Assembly (NCBI GenBank): GCA_004762155.1
Contig: SIHP01000005.1
Coordinates: 62,001 to 126,000, forward strand
Source: Flavobacteriaceae bacterium
GTDB lineage: Bacteria > Bacteroidota > Bacteroidia > Flavobacteriales > Flavobacteriaceae
Direction: 5' to 3'
DNA: 64,000 nt
Below are positions 7,980 to 15,931 of the stretch, piece by piece. Below the pieces are notes generated by a model. It was not told the DNA's origin and ran no database searches. It saw nothing but the letters and a program-made list of their open reading frames with translations. A program made the position numbers and the translations under genes. The stretch's first letter is position 1; each line of letters starts with the position of its first letter.

Positions 7980-10367
7980 CTATTTATTTTTGGGTAAGAA
8001 AATTAATTTATTTTTTGCCTTTTCTATTTCATCTTCATTTAATTTCATTTTGATAAAATCTCCTTTTAAAAACTTTTGTGTTTGATCTTTATAAAACGGA
8101 CTAAACACATTACCACTTTGACCAGTTGGAATTATACCAATACTATTTTCTGGGTCAGAAAAATCTACAACTCTTCTTGATGAAGGACCTCCTAAAATTT
8201 TATAAAAACCAGTACTATCCAATCTAAAAATATGATTATTAATCACCTCGTTACCTCCATTAATTTCAAAAGGACCAACATTAAATATTTTTCGTAATAC
8301 ACCTCCTGCTTTTCCTATTGGATGTTCGTGCTCTAACGAAGCTACTTTCTTCCATTGCCAAGTTTTAATATCTTTACCTAATTGATTACTTAAAAAAGTT
8401 ACGGTGTTTCTTAGTGACTTTAAAACAACATCTTTTTTGGTTTCTTTAGTTTCTTTGGTAGAAATATCATCCCACCAAACAGATTCTTCTTTATCCATTT
8501 GCACAGCTATCATTTTCTTTTGCAAAGGAGTTCCTTTCATAAAAACATCAAAACCTTTCCCCATTTCATCTTTAAAAGTATTTACTAAAAACTCATAAAT
8601 AAATCTATTATATATTGTTGGTGCTGTATTATTCTTATAATAATTACCATCCCAGTTTCTTAAAACCTCAATAGCCTTTGACTCTAAATTGGTTAACTCT
8701 TCTAAAGACAACTTATTAAAGGCATTCGTTATTACTTCTTGAACAACAACTGACTTCACATCCAACAACATAGCTGCAACATCTGCTTTATTAAAATCAT
8801 TTTTAGATGTTATTAACTCCTCTATTCTTTTTGCTCTATCTTCTGGCAAATAATACCCAGGATATAAAACACCAGCAATAGAATCTGGTTGATTATTGGC
8901 TGAATACACATAATCTGAATCAGGATTTATTGCTTGCGGATTTTCATCAAAATTTAAAAACCTTTCAATTTCATCATTACCAGAACTTCCGTCTAAAAAA
9001 GTCTTTGTGCTTAAGCTATCTCTGTACTTATACAATTTCCCAGCTGCAAACCAAGCTATATTGTCTTTTGAATCTCCATACATAACATTTAAGCCAGGAG
9101 CGTGAATCTTGGAAACACCTTTTTTAAATTCATCTAAAGAATTTGCGTGAGCCATTTCATAAGAAGCAGTAAGCATTTTGTTTTTATGTCTGGAATATGT
9201 CCATTGCATTGCTATTGGTCTTTTATCATCTAAATGCGTTATTAAACCGTTCATTATTGGTCCATGTTTACTAACTTTTATTTGATATAGCGTATCTTTT
9301 TCTCCCTTAACTTTAATATGCTTGTTTATAACATCATAAGAAACATAACCTTCAGGAACTTTATATTGTAATTCATTCTCTGGGTTATTTTCTTCAACAT
9401 AAAAATCTATATCATCATTTTCAAACATTGTTAAACCATAAGCATAACTTTTATTGTGGCCTAATAATGGAAATGGAGTTAATGCTAAATTAAATCCATA
9501 GATTTCATAATTAGGCGTTTTAATATGACTTTGATACCAAACAGAAGGTTGACTAAAATTAATATGCGGATCATTAGCAAATATTACCTTTCCATTTTCT
9601 GTTTTATCAGCACCTAAAATCCAAGAATTGCTACCAATAAAAGTTGGCGCTGGTAATTTTTCTATAATGTTATTTACTGCCACTGAAAAAGCAGCTTTTA
9701 TGGGTTTATTTTTTGAGTTTTTTAATACTGTAGTATTAGATAAAGGGATTTCTAGTTCTTTTAAATATTCATTACCAAAATTCTCTTTTATTTCTGTAAG
9801 TAAGGGATCTGTCTTGTGTGCCGCAGCAAAACTAAAAGACATGTATCCAAATACATTATAGATGTCTTTTAATGTATATTCTTCTTTTTCTATTCCTAAT
9901 AAATAAAACTCTAAAGGCGTTGCTCCTTTTTTTATAAATTGATTCACTCCTTTTAAATATGCCTGCGTAAGTTTATACGACTGAGAATTAACCTCCAAAT
10001 TTTCAATAGTTTTTACTGCTGCTTCCTCTATACCTAAACCAGACATAAACTTATCTACTTTAATTAAATCAGCACCAAAAATTTCACTTAATCTACCCGC
10101 AGCAATTCTTCTCATTACTTCCATTTGCCATAATCTATCTTGAGCATGCGTATAACCAAAAGCAACAAATGCGTCTTGTTCACTTTCAGCATTAATATGT
10201 GGTACTCCAAACTCATCATAAAAAACAGTAACCTTATCTGAAAGATTATCTAGCTTTAATTCTCCTTTATATTTAGGCTGTAAAGTCTGAATAAAAAACC
10301 AGCCAGAAATTAACACTAAAATCAACACTACTATTATTATTTTAAAAATCTTCTTCAATTGTTTCAT
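7980..10367 (-). CDS. penicillin acylase-family N-terminal nucleophile amidohydrolase
   Basis: A 795-residue protein with an N-terminal membrane anchor (residues about 8-27). An alpha-chain region contains DEFGVPHINAE and GYTHAQDRLWQMEVMRR. The autocatalytic processing site is G245/S246 in IGSNSWILG: Ser246 would become the N-terminal nucleophile of the beta chain after cleavage. Further family motifs are ANDPHINF and GDSKDNIAW. The fold is that of penicillin G acylase and acyl-homoserine-lactone acylases; substrates range over N-acyl amides, and nothing here decides between them. A TAnnTTTG element lies 20-27 nt upstream, supporting this start. Confidence 0.92.
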   Translation of the reverse strand: MKQLKKIFKIIIVVLILVLISGWFFIQTLQPKYKGELKLDNLSDKVTVFYDEFGVPHINAESEQDAFVAFGYTHAQDRLWQMEVMRRIAAGRLSEIFGADLIKVDKFMSGLGIEEAAVKTIENLEVNSQSYKLTQAYLKGVNQFIKKGATPLEFYLLGIEKEEYTLKDIYNVFGYMSFSFAAAHKTDPLLTEIKENFGNEYLKELEIPLSNTTVLKNSKNKPIKAAFSVAVNNIIEKLPAPTFIGSNSWILGADKTENGKVIFANDPHINFSQPSVWYQSHIKTPNYEIYGFNLALTPFPLLGHNKSYAYGLTMFENDDIDFYVEENNPENELQYKVPEGYVSYDVINKHIKVKGEKDTLYQIKVSKHGPIMNGLITHLDDKRPIAMQWTYSRHKNKMLTASYEMAHANSLDEFKKGVSKIHAPGLNVMYGDSKDNIAWFAAGKLYKYRDSLSTKTFLDGSSGNDEIERFLNFDENPQAINPDSDYVYSANNQPDSIAGVLYPGYYLPEDRAKRIEELITSKNDFNKADVAAMLLDVKSVVVQEVITNAFNKLSLEELTNLESKAIEVLRNWDGNYYKNNTAPTIYNRFIYEFLVNTFKDEMGKGFDVFMKGTPLQKKMIAVQMDKEESVWWDDISTKETKETKKDVVLKSLRNTVTFLSNQLGKDIKTWQWKKVASLEHEHPIGKAGGVLRKIFNVGPFEINGGNEVINNHIFRLDSTGFYKILGGPSSRRVVDFSDPENSIGIIPTGQSGNVFSPFYKDQTQKFLKGDFIKMKLNEDEIEKAKNKLIFLPKNK

Positions 10368-10386
10368 TCTTACTTTTTAAATTATT

Positions 10387-10394
10387 CAAATATA
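10387..10394 (-). promoter_or_regulatory. -7 promoter element of the penicillin-acylase gene
   Basis: The minus strand reads TATATTTG, an exact match to the Bacteroidota TAnnTTTG element, 20 nt before the ATG at 10367. No good TTG -33 element is seen at the usual spacing. Confidence 0.55.
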
Positions 10395-10485
10395 ATGATT
10401 TATCAACGCTAGAATTTCCTTTGTTTAATAAGCTCAACTTAAAATTAATTATATATTTATTACCATATCTATAAAAGATTGTTTG

Positions 10486-10493
10486 TATTTTTG
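10486..10493 (+). promoter_or_regulatory. -7 promoter element of the aminotransferase/galE unit
   Basis: TATTTTTG matches TAnnTTTG exactly and lies 23 nt before the ATG at 10517. Confidence 0.55.
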
Positions 10494-10516
10494 ATACACT
10501 AAAAATTCTTTTTTTT

Positions 10517-11677
10517 ATGAAGAAAATTCAAATGGTTGACTTAAAAAGTCAATATCAAAAAATAAAACAAACAGTAGATACTTCTATTGAAGAAGTATTA
10601 AATTCATCAGCTTATATTAACGGACCTTACGTTAAGGAATTTCAAGCAGATTTAGAAAAATATTTAGATGTAAAACATGTAATTCCGTGTGCAAATGGTA
10701 CAGATGCTTTACAAATTGCAATGATGGGATTAGGCTTGGAACAAGGTGATGAAGTAATTACTGCTGATTTTACCTTTGCTGCAACGGTTGAAGTTATTGC
10801 TTTATTAAAACTAACTCCTGTTTTAATAGATGTAGAACCTGATACTTTTAATATTGATATTGATGCTTTGAAAAAAGCAATTACTCCAAAAACAAAAGCA
10901 ATAGTTCCTGTGCATTTATTTGGACAAGTAGCCAATATGGATGCTGTTATGGAAATTGCAAAAGAACATAACTTATTTGTAATAGAAGACAATGCACAAG
11001 CAATTGGGGCAAACTATACTTTTAAAAACGGAACTAAAAAGAAAGCTGGTACTATTGGTAATGTAGGAACTACTTCTTTTTTCCCTTCTAAAAATTTAGG
11101 CTGTTATGGAGATGGTGGCGCTATTTTTACAAATGATGATGAACTTGCTCATACAATTAGAGGAATTGTAAATCATGGAATGTACACACGTTATTACCAC
11201 GATGTTGTTGGTGTAAATTCTCGTTTAGATAGTATACAAGCTGCAGTTTTAAAAACAAAACTCCCTTTATTAGATGGTTATTGTGATAGTAGAAGACAAG
11301 CTGCAATGTATTACAACAACGCTTTTAAGAACAATCCAAACATTATCACTCCAACCACAAAATCTAATGCCGATGAAAACTGTGGTGAAGTTTGCAACTC
11401 TTGTGATTGTCATGTTTTTCATCAATATACTTTACAAATAAAAAATGGAAAACGTGATGCTTTACACAAACATTTACTAGACAATAATATTCCTAATGCT
11501 ATTTATTACCCTGTGCCTTTACACAAACAAAAAGCATATACAGACGATAGATATAACGAAGATGATTTTAAAGTTACCAATCGTTTAATTGATGAAGTAA
11601 TTTCTTTACCAATGCATACAGAATTAGATAAAGAACAATTAAAATTCATAACAAAAACTGTTTTAGACTTTATCTAA
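10517..11677 (+). CDS. DegT/DnrJ/EryC1-family PLP-dependent sugar aminotransferase
   Basis: A 386-residue aminotransferase of the DegT/DnrJ/EryC1/StrS family. It shows the N-terminal MVDLKSQYQKIK start, the PCANGTDALQIAMMGLGL phosphate-binding block, the PVHLFGQ motif, the EDNAQAIGA cofactor-binding segment, and the SFFPSKNLGCYGDGG block whose lysine forms the Schiff base with PLP. Family members transaminate keto-sugar nucleotides used for lipopolysaccharide or capsule. The segment around residues 290-300 carries several cysteines (NCGEVCNSCDC), which is unusual and could bind a metal. It precedes galE by 20 nt, consistent with surface polysaccharide synthesis. Confidence 0.92.
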   Translation: MKKIQMVDLKSQYQKIKQTVDTSIEEVLNSSAYINGPYVKEFQADLEKYLDVKHVIPCANGTDALQIAMMGLGLEQGDEVITADFTFAATVEVIALLKLTPVLIDVEPDTFNIDIDALKKAITPKTKAIVPVHLFGQVANMDAVMEIAKEHNLFVIEDNAQAIGANYTFKNGTKKKAGTIGNVGTTSFFPSKNLGCYGDGGAIFTNDDELAHTIRGIVNHGMYTRYYHDVVGVNSRLDSIQAAVLKTKLPLLDGYCDSRRQAAMYYNNAFKNNPNIITPTTKSNADENCGEVCNSCDCHVFHQYTLQIKNGKRDALHKHLLDNNIPNAIYYPVPLHKQKAYTDDRYNEDDFKVTNRLIDEVISLPMHTELDKEQLKFITKTVLDFI

Positions 11678-11697
11678 GAAAACGTAATTCTTTAATA

Positions 11698-12708
11698 ATG
11701 AAAAAGATATTAGTTACTGGTGGATTAGGCTTTATAGGATCACATACTGTAGTAGAACTACAAAATGAAGGTTTTGAGGTTATTATAATTGATAACTTAT
11801 CTAACTCTAAAATTGAAGTATTGGATAATATTACAGAAATAACTGGTATAAAACCAAAATTTCATCAACTAGATTTACGTGTGAAATCAGATGTAAAATC
11901 TTTTTTTGACACTAATAAGGTTGATGGAATTATACATTTTGCTGCCTTTAAAGCTATAGGCGAAAGTGTAGCTAATCCTTTAGAGTATTATGAGAATAAC
12001 ATAGGCTCTTTAGTCTTTTTACTTCAAGAAATGCGAGATAGAAATATTGATAACTTTATTTTTAGCTCGTCTTGCATGGCGTATGGAACACCTGAAAAAT
12101 TACCTATTACAGAAAGTACTCCTTCAAACAAAGCTGCATCTCCGTATGCTAACACAAAACAGATTGGCGAAGAAATTATAGAAGAAAGTTGTAATTCCTA
12201 TAAGATGAATGCAATAACTTTACGCTACTTTAATCCAATTGGAGCTCATGAAACCGCTAAAATTGGTGAGTTTCCTACAGGTACTCCTCAAAACCTAATA
12301 CCCTATATAACCCAAACTGCTGCTGGTATTAGAGAACAACTTTCTGTCTTTGGAAATGATTATGACACTCCAGACGGAACTGCAATACGTGATTATATTC
12401 ATGTAGTAGATTTAGCAAAAGCACATATTGTTTCTTTAAAACGATTACTAAACAAAGAAAACAAAAAGAATTTTGAACTTTTTAATATTGGAACCGGAAA
12501 AGGAAGTACTGTATTGGAAGTTATAACAACTTTTGAAAAGGTCTATAAAAAAACTTTAAACTATAAAATTGTTAATAGAAGACCTGGAGATATCACTGCT
12601 ATTTATGCAGACACTGAATTTACCAATAAAGAGTTAGGCTGGAAAACAGAAAAAACACTTGAAGAAGCATTGTCCTCAGCTTGGAAATGGCAATTAAAAC
12701 AAAAGTAA
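11698..12708 (+). CDS. galE: UDP-glucose 4-epimerase
   Basis: A 336-residue extended short-chain dehydrogenase. The N-terminal NAD-binding motif GGLGFIGSH is followed by DNLSNS, a catalytic serine in FSSSCMAYG, and the Y-x3-K pair in SPYANTKQ. The LRYFNPIGAH motif is the usual GalE substrate-binding block. It interconverts UDP-glucose and UDP-galactose, feeding glycan synthesis. It is 20 nt downstream of a sugar aminotransferase and ends before a terminator, so the two probably form one unit. Confidence 0.93.
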   Translation: MKKILVTGGLGFIGSHTVVELQNEGFEVIIIDNLSNSKIEVLDNITEITGIKPKFHQLDLRVKSDVKSFFDTNKVDGIIHFAAFKAIGESVANPLEYYENNIGSLVFLLQEMRDRNIDNFIFSSSCMAYGTPEKLPITESTPSNKAASPYANTKQIGEEIIEESCNSYKMNAITLRYFNPIGAHETAKIGEFPTGTPQNLIPYITQTAAGIREQLSVFGNDYDTPDGTAIRDYIHVVDLAKAHIVSLKRLLNKENKKNFELFNIGTGKGSTVLEVITTFEKVYKKTLNYKIVNRRPGDITAIYADTEFTNKELGWKTEKTLEEALSSAWKWQLKQK

Positions 12709-12724
12709 GACACGTCTGAAAACA

Positions 12725-12760
12725 AAAAAACACTTGATAAATACCTTATCAAGTGTTTTT
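12725..12760. terminator. terminator after galE
   Basis: The inverted repeat AAAAACACTTGATAA / TTATCAAGTGTTTTT ends in a T run. It is symmetric and could also end transcription of the minus-strand micro-ORF next to it. Confidence 0.85.
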
Positions 12761-12782
12761 CTTTAGATGATTTGTTAATTTC

Positions 12783-12884
12783 TTAGTGCTTCATTGCATA
12801 ACTTGCTCCTTTTCCGAACTCAGCTAACAACGCTAACATACTCTTAAACAATTCACTAACTTTTTTAAGTAATAATTTCCCCAT
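12783..12884 (-). CDS. 33-residue micro-ORF, hypothetical
   Basis: On the minus strand an ATG at 12884 opens a 33-codon frame starting MGKLLLKKVSELFKSM and ending GKGASYAMKH. The peptide is basic at both ends with a leucine-rich middle; leucine and valine spacing fits an amphipathic helix. A GAGGAGGG stretch and an exact TAnnTTTG element lie upstream, and a terminator lies 23 nt beyond the stop, so the ORF has its own promoter and terminator. I recognise no family with certainty. It could be a membrane-interacting peptide, a toxin, or a conserved flavobacterial small protein. The clean gene architecture is the main evidence that it is real. Confidence 0.55.
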   Translation of the reverse strand: MGKLLLKKVSELFKSMLALLAEFGKGASYAMKH

Positions 12885-12911
12885 GTTATTTATTTTTTAT
12901 TAATCCCTCCT

Positions 12912-12919
12912 CAAATATA
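12912..12919 (-). promoter_or_regulatory. -7 promoter element of the micro-ORF
   Basis: The minus strand reads TATATTTG, exact TAnnTTTG, 28 nt before the ATG at 12884. The GAGGAGGG run directly follows it, so a transcript would start near or inside that run. Confidence 0.5.
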
Positions 12920-13132
12920 CGCATAAAACACTGATTATCAGTTAAATTAACCTTAATTATGTATAATGGGTTCTGTTTTTTGTATAAATGGACTAATAAA
13001 AACTATAAATTGACAAAAAGCACCAAAACCCTGCTTTCAGTTTAGAAAAAATCCACTTCTTAGTTTTCTAATTACATATTAGTTCTTAAAACACAAAAAC
13101 ACTATTCTTTTAAAAGCATTAGTGTTTTTGAC

Positions 13133-13495
13133 TTAAATTACCTCTATAAAATCATCAAATGCTACATAATAAGGTTGATCTTTAAAAACAGGTAAATCTA
13201 TACTCTCCGCATTAGCTATTCCAACACCAGCAAACCATACTTTTGCATTTTGCTTTACTGCATGGTTTTTAAAAGTCTCCATCCATAAAACATCGTACTC
13301 TTTTGGGCTTTGAATATTAGCGGTCACTTTTACCAATACAAATATTGTTGGTTCTCCTTTTTTATATAAAACAAATTGAGGATGTTTTTTTAACTCACTA
13401 TTAATTGCAACAAACTCATATCCCATCTCTTGTAGTTTTTTCCCTACAATATTCATCCCTAGATTATGTAATTCTTGCTTGGAGAGTGCGTGCAT
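13133..13495 (-). CDS. conserved hypothetical protein, nuclease-like fold possible
   Basis: A 120-residue protein with no signal peptide or membrane helix. It begins with the helix-like block SKQELHNLGMNIVGKKLQEMGYEFV, followed by alternating beta-strand blocks (PQFVLYKKGEPTIFVLVKVTA). The arrangement of an N-terminal helix and a mixed sheet with ...VLVKV recalls the restriction-endonuclease-like fold of UPF0102-type proteins, but a full PD-(D/E)xK set is not evident. I recall such proteins sometimes being labelled Na+-NQR subunit F in flavobacteria; nothing here supports that. Its start overlaps the stop of the DEAD-box helicase by 1 nt, so translation is probably coupled and the role may touch RNA. 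Confidence 0.7.
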   Translation of the reverse strand: MHALSKQELHNLGMNIVGKKLQEMGYEFVAINSELKKHPQFVLYKKGEPTIFVLVKVTANIQSPKEYDVLWMETFKNHAVKQNAKVWFAGVGIANAESIDLPVFKDQPYYVAFDDFIEVI

Positions 13496-14856
13496 TATTT
13501 CTTTTTCTTTTTATTACGTAAGTTGTAAACCTTATCTCCTTTTGTTTTTGGTTTTTTATATTTTTTGGCTATTTCTCTACGATAAGAACCACCTTGGTTA
13601 GTTTTTTGGTTCTTTTCTGATTTTTCATGAAATGCTGGCCCTGGAACATATTCTTGCGAAGTTCTATTTGTAGATTTCTCTCCTGGTTCTTTTGGTCGCT
13701 CTTCTTCTGTTAATTGTTTAGATATTTCTACAGCTTCAGGAATTTCTAAAATTGGAATTTTATAATCCATTAACTCTTCTATCCTACCTTTTAACTCTTG
13801 CTCTTTTTCAGTTGTAAGTAAAATTGTTTTTCCTTCATGTTCAGCACGACCAGTTCTACCAATTCTGTGCATATAGTTTTCTGGAAAATGAGGAGTATTA
13901 AAGTTGATAACATGCGTTATTTCACTTAAATCTAAACCACGGGCAATTACATCTGTAGCTATTAAAATACGTTTATCTCCTCTATTAAATTGTTCTATAG
14001 ATCTAATACGGTAATTTTGAGTTTTATTGGAGTGTATGACACAACTTTGCGATGGAAACATTTCTGCAACCTCTTCAAACAAACGATCTGCATTCCTCTT
14101 ATTAGGTGCAAAAACCAATACTTTACTAAACTCACCTTTATCAGACAATAGATAATTCAATAAATTTACTTTAGTATAAAAGTTAGGTATATTATAACTT
14201 ATTTGTTGAATATTATCTAATGGTGTTCCACTTACAGCAATTGCAATTTTTTTGGGAGATATAAAAAAATCATCTATCAAATTCTCCACATCTTCAGTCA
14301 TTGTTGCTGAAAACATAATATTTTGACGACGGACTGGTAACAAATCAAAAATATTCAGTAGTTGAAAACGGAAACCTAAATCCAACATTACATCAACCTC
14401 ATCAATAACCAACTTTTGGATAGATTTAAGTTTTAACACATTGCTTAAAGCTAAATCATATAAACGTCCTGGTGTTGCTACAATAATATCTGTTCCTAAA
14501 GCTACAGCTTGTTTATGACGATTTAAATTAACACCACCATAAACACCTAACACACGTAAATTAATATATTTAGATAGCTTTTCTATTTCATCTACAACTT
14601 GTATTACCAATTCACGAGTTGGTACTAAAACCATTACTCTTGGATGTTGTTGTTTAGAAAATTTTAAGTCTCTAAGGATAGGTAACATATATGCAAATGT
14701 TTTTCCTGTACCTGTTTGTGCAATACCAACAACATCTTTCCCCGATCTTACAACAGAAAAAGCTTGCTCTTGTATTGGTGTTGGCTGAGTAAAACCTAGA
14801 TCTGTTATGGAATTTCTTAACGGGTTTGATAAGTCTATATCTTCAAAAGTTGTCAT
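13495..14856 (-). CDS. DEAD-box ATP-dependent RNA helicase
   Basis: The ORF can begin at 14898, but an exact -7 promoter (TACATTTG) overlaps that upstream region, so the ATG at 14856 (MTTFEDIDLSNPL) is the likely start, giving 453 residues. Motifs in order are Q motif FTQPTPIQEQAF, motif I AQTGTGKT, Ia PTRELVIQ, Ib TPGRL, motif II written DEVD rather than DEAD, motif III SAT, and motif VI HRIGRTGRA. A basic C-terminal tail (lysine-rich to the end) is typical of RhlE-like helicases that remodel rRNA or mRNA. The DEVD variant keeps the catalytic D-E pair and is not expected to inactivate it. The downstream 120-residue gene overlaps by 1 nt. Confidence 0.92.
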   Translation of the reverse strand: MTTFEDIDLSNPLRNSITDLGFTQPTPIQEQAFSVVRSGKDVVGIAQTGTGKTFAYMLPILRDLKFSKQQHPRVMVLVPTRELVIQVVDEIEKLSKYINLRVLGVYGGVNLNRHKQAVALGTDIIVATPGRLYDLALSNVLKLKSIQKLVIDEVDVMLDLGFRFQLLNIFDLLPVRRQNIMFSATMTEDVENLIDDFFISPKKIAIAVSGTPLDNIQQISYNIPNFYTKVNLLNYLLSDKGEFSKVLVFAPNKRNADRLFEEVAEMFPSQSCVIHSNKTQNYRIRSIEQFNRGDKRILIATDVIARGLDLSEITHVINFNTPHFPENYMHRIGRTGRAEHEGKTILLTTEKEQELKGRIEELMDYKIPILEIPEAVEISKQLTEEERPKEPGEKSTNRTSQEYVPGPAFHEKSEKNQKTNQGGSYRREIAKKYKKPKTKGDKVYNLRNKKKKK

Positions 14857-14873
14857 GGAACTTATTTTTTTTG

Positions 14874-14881
14874 CAAATGTA
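14874..14881 (-). promoter_or_regulatory. -7 promoter element of the DEAD-box helicase
   Basis: TACATTTG on the minus strand matches TAnnTTTG exactly. It sits 18 nt before the ATG at 14856 and inside the longer ORF, which decides the start choice. Confidence 0.6.
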
Positions 14882-14914
14882 CAACCAATATTTTGCATTT
14901 ATGTTCAGTTCGTT

Positions 14915-14940
14915 TGTTCTTATACTATATAATAAGAACA
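14915..14940. promoter_or_regulatory. palindrome upstream of the helicase promoter
   Basis: The arms TGTTCTTAT and ATAAGAACA (9 bp, perfect) are separated by 8 nt. The element lies about 35 nt upstream of the helicase -7 box, a plausible operator position. No T run follows, so a terminator is unlikely. Confidence 0.35.
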
Positions 14941-15328
14941 AAAAACTGAAATATTACTATTGAAGACAAAACACTATAGTAATTGTGTTTTCTTAAAGAC
15001 AAACTAAAATTCATCTTTTAAATAAAACTTCAGAAAACAAGTATTAATCTTATTACTATTTAAAAAAAATCAAACTCAAAACGGTTACTTTTTATAAAAT
15101 ACGCCCACAAAAATAACTAAAAACCCTAAAAAACAACACTTTAAAACAAACTCTAATGTATTTCTCATTTATTTAAAAAACAAAAAATGTTACTTTTTGT
15201 TACCGCTTTGATGAACTAACTTAAGTAACTCTTAGGTAATATTGCATTAAAGATATTAAAGAAATGTTATCGGATAATTATCCCCAAATATAATCCCCTT
15301 ATACTTATTAATTATCCATAACAAAAAA

Positions 15329-15358
15329 AGTCAGCATGGGGGTGCTGGCTTTTTGTTT
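15329..15358 (+). terminator. hairpin copy 1 with T run
   Basis: AGTCAGCA and TGCTGGCT pair around the loop TGGGGG and are followed by TTTTTG. It reads as a rho-independent terminator for a plus-strand transcript, but there is no ORF before it on this strand. See the second copy 400 nt downstream. Confidence 0.6.
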
Positions 15359-15638
15359 GTTTATTTAATCCTTTAGCTATTCCTTATAGTTAAATAGCAA
15401 AGAAAATATAAAGAATAACAAAGGACAAATACGAACTATAATATTATTTCTACTTAAAAAAATCACGCCGCAATCGAGTTTTTACTTCTACAATAAAAAA
15501 ACTAGGCAATACAACAACCCTTTACATTAGTGTCAAAATGAGGGTTTTAACCCATTTATGTCACCTTTTATCACTCTTATTAACATCTTCACTACTTTTT
15601 GCAACCGTGTTTTTTATACTTAAAAAAGACTTATAAAC

Positions 15639-15646
15639 TATCTTTG
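15639..15646 (+). promoter_or_regulatory. -7 element in front of the candidate small RNA
   Basis: TATCTTTG matches TAnnTTTG exactly. With a usual start 5-7 nt downstream, the transcript would begin near 15652 and end at the hairpin 15733-15761. Confidence 0.45.
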
Positions 15647-15651
15647 TACAT

Positions 15652-15763
15652 GAATACGATTACTACTAGAAAATAGTTTTTCCTTTTTAATTCCCTATAA
15701 TTAAATCTTAAACTAACTATAGTATAATTCTAAAGCCAGCATGGGGGTGTTGGCTTTTTTTAT
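15652..15763 (+). ncRNA. candidate small RNA ending in hairpin copy 2
   Basis: About 110 nt lie between the TATCTTTG element and the hairpin AGCCAGCA-TGGGGG-TGTTGGCT followed by seven T. No start codon with a useful frame lies in between. The hairpin loop CATGGGGGTG is identical to that of copy 1. I cannot assign a known RNA family. Flavobacterial small RNAs of 6S-like or regulatory type have comparable lengths, but the required structure was not shown. Confidence 0.4.
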
Positions 15764-15881
15764 ACCCTTTATTTAAAACTTCAAAACAAAACACGTAGTT
15801 ATGATATTATAAAATCATGGACAATATTATTAAGCGAATTAGATCATTTTAAATTCACCCTAGAAATAAATAAAAGTCAAT

Positions 15882-15914
15882 AAAAAAGCCGATACTTTCG
15901 TATCGGCCTTTTTT
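15882..15914. terminator. terminator of trigger factor gene
   Basis: AAAAAAGCCGATAC / GTATCGGCCTTTTTT with a short loop lies just beyond the tig stop codon; it is symmetric and can act on both strands. Confidence 0.88.
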
Positions 15915-15931
15915 GTTATAACAAATTTATC

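Larger units (their letters stand above)
14941..15881. other. long non-coding stretch with paired hairpins
   Basis: This roughly 940-nt stretch holds no convincing protein-coding frame. It contains two near-identical hairpins (15329-15358 and 15733-15761), a TAnnTTTG element at 15639, an imperfect palindrome at 15530-15564 (arms around GAGGGTT / AACCC), and a GGATAATTATCC palindrome near 15271. The rest is AT-rich and featureless. The content suggests RNA genes rather than empty spacer. Confidence 0.6.

Noticed and set aside
13133..13495. Na+-translocating NADH-quinone reductase subunit F
   Set aside because: No ferredoxin or FAD motif and only 120 residues.
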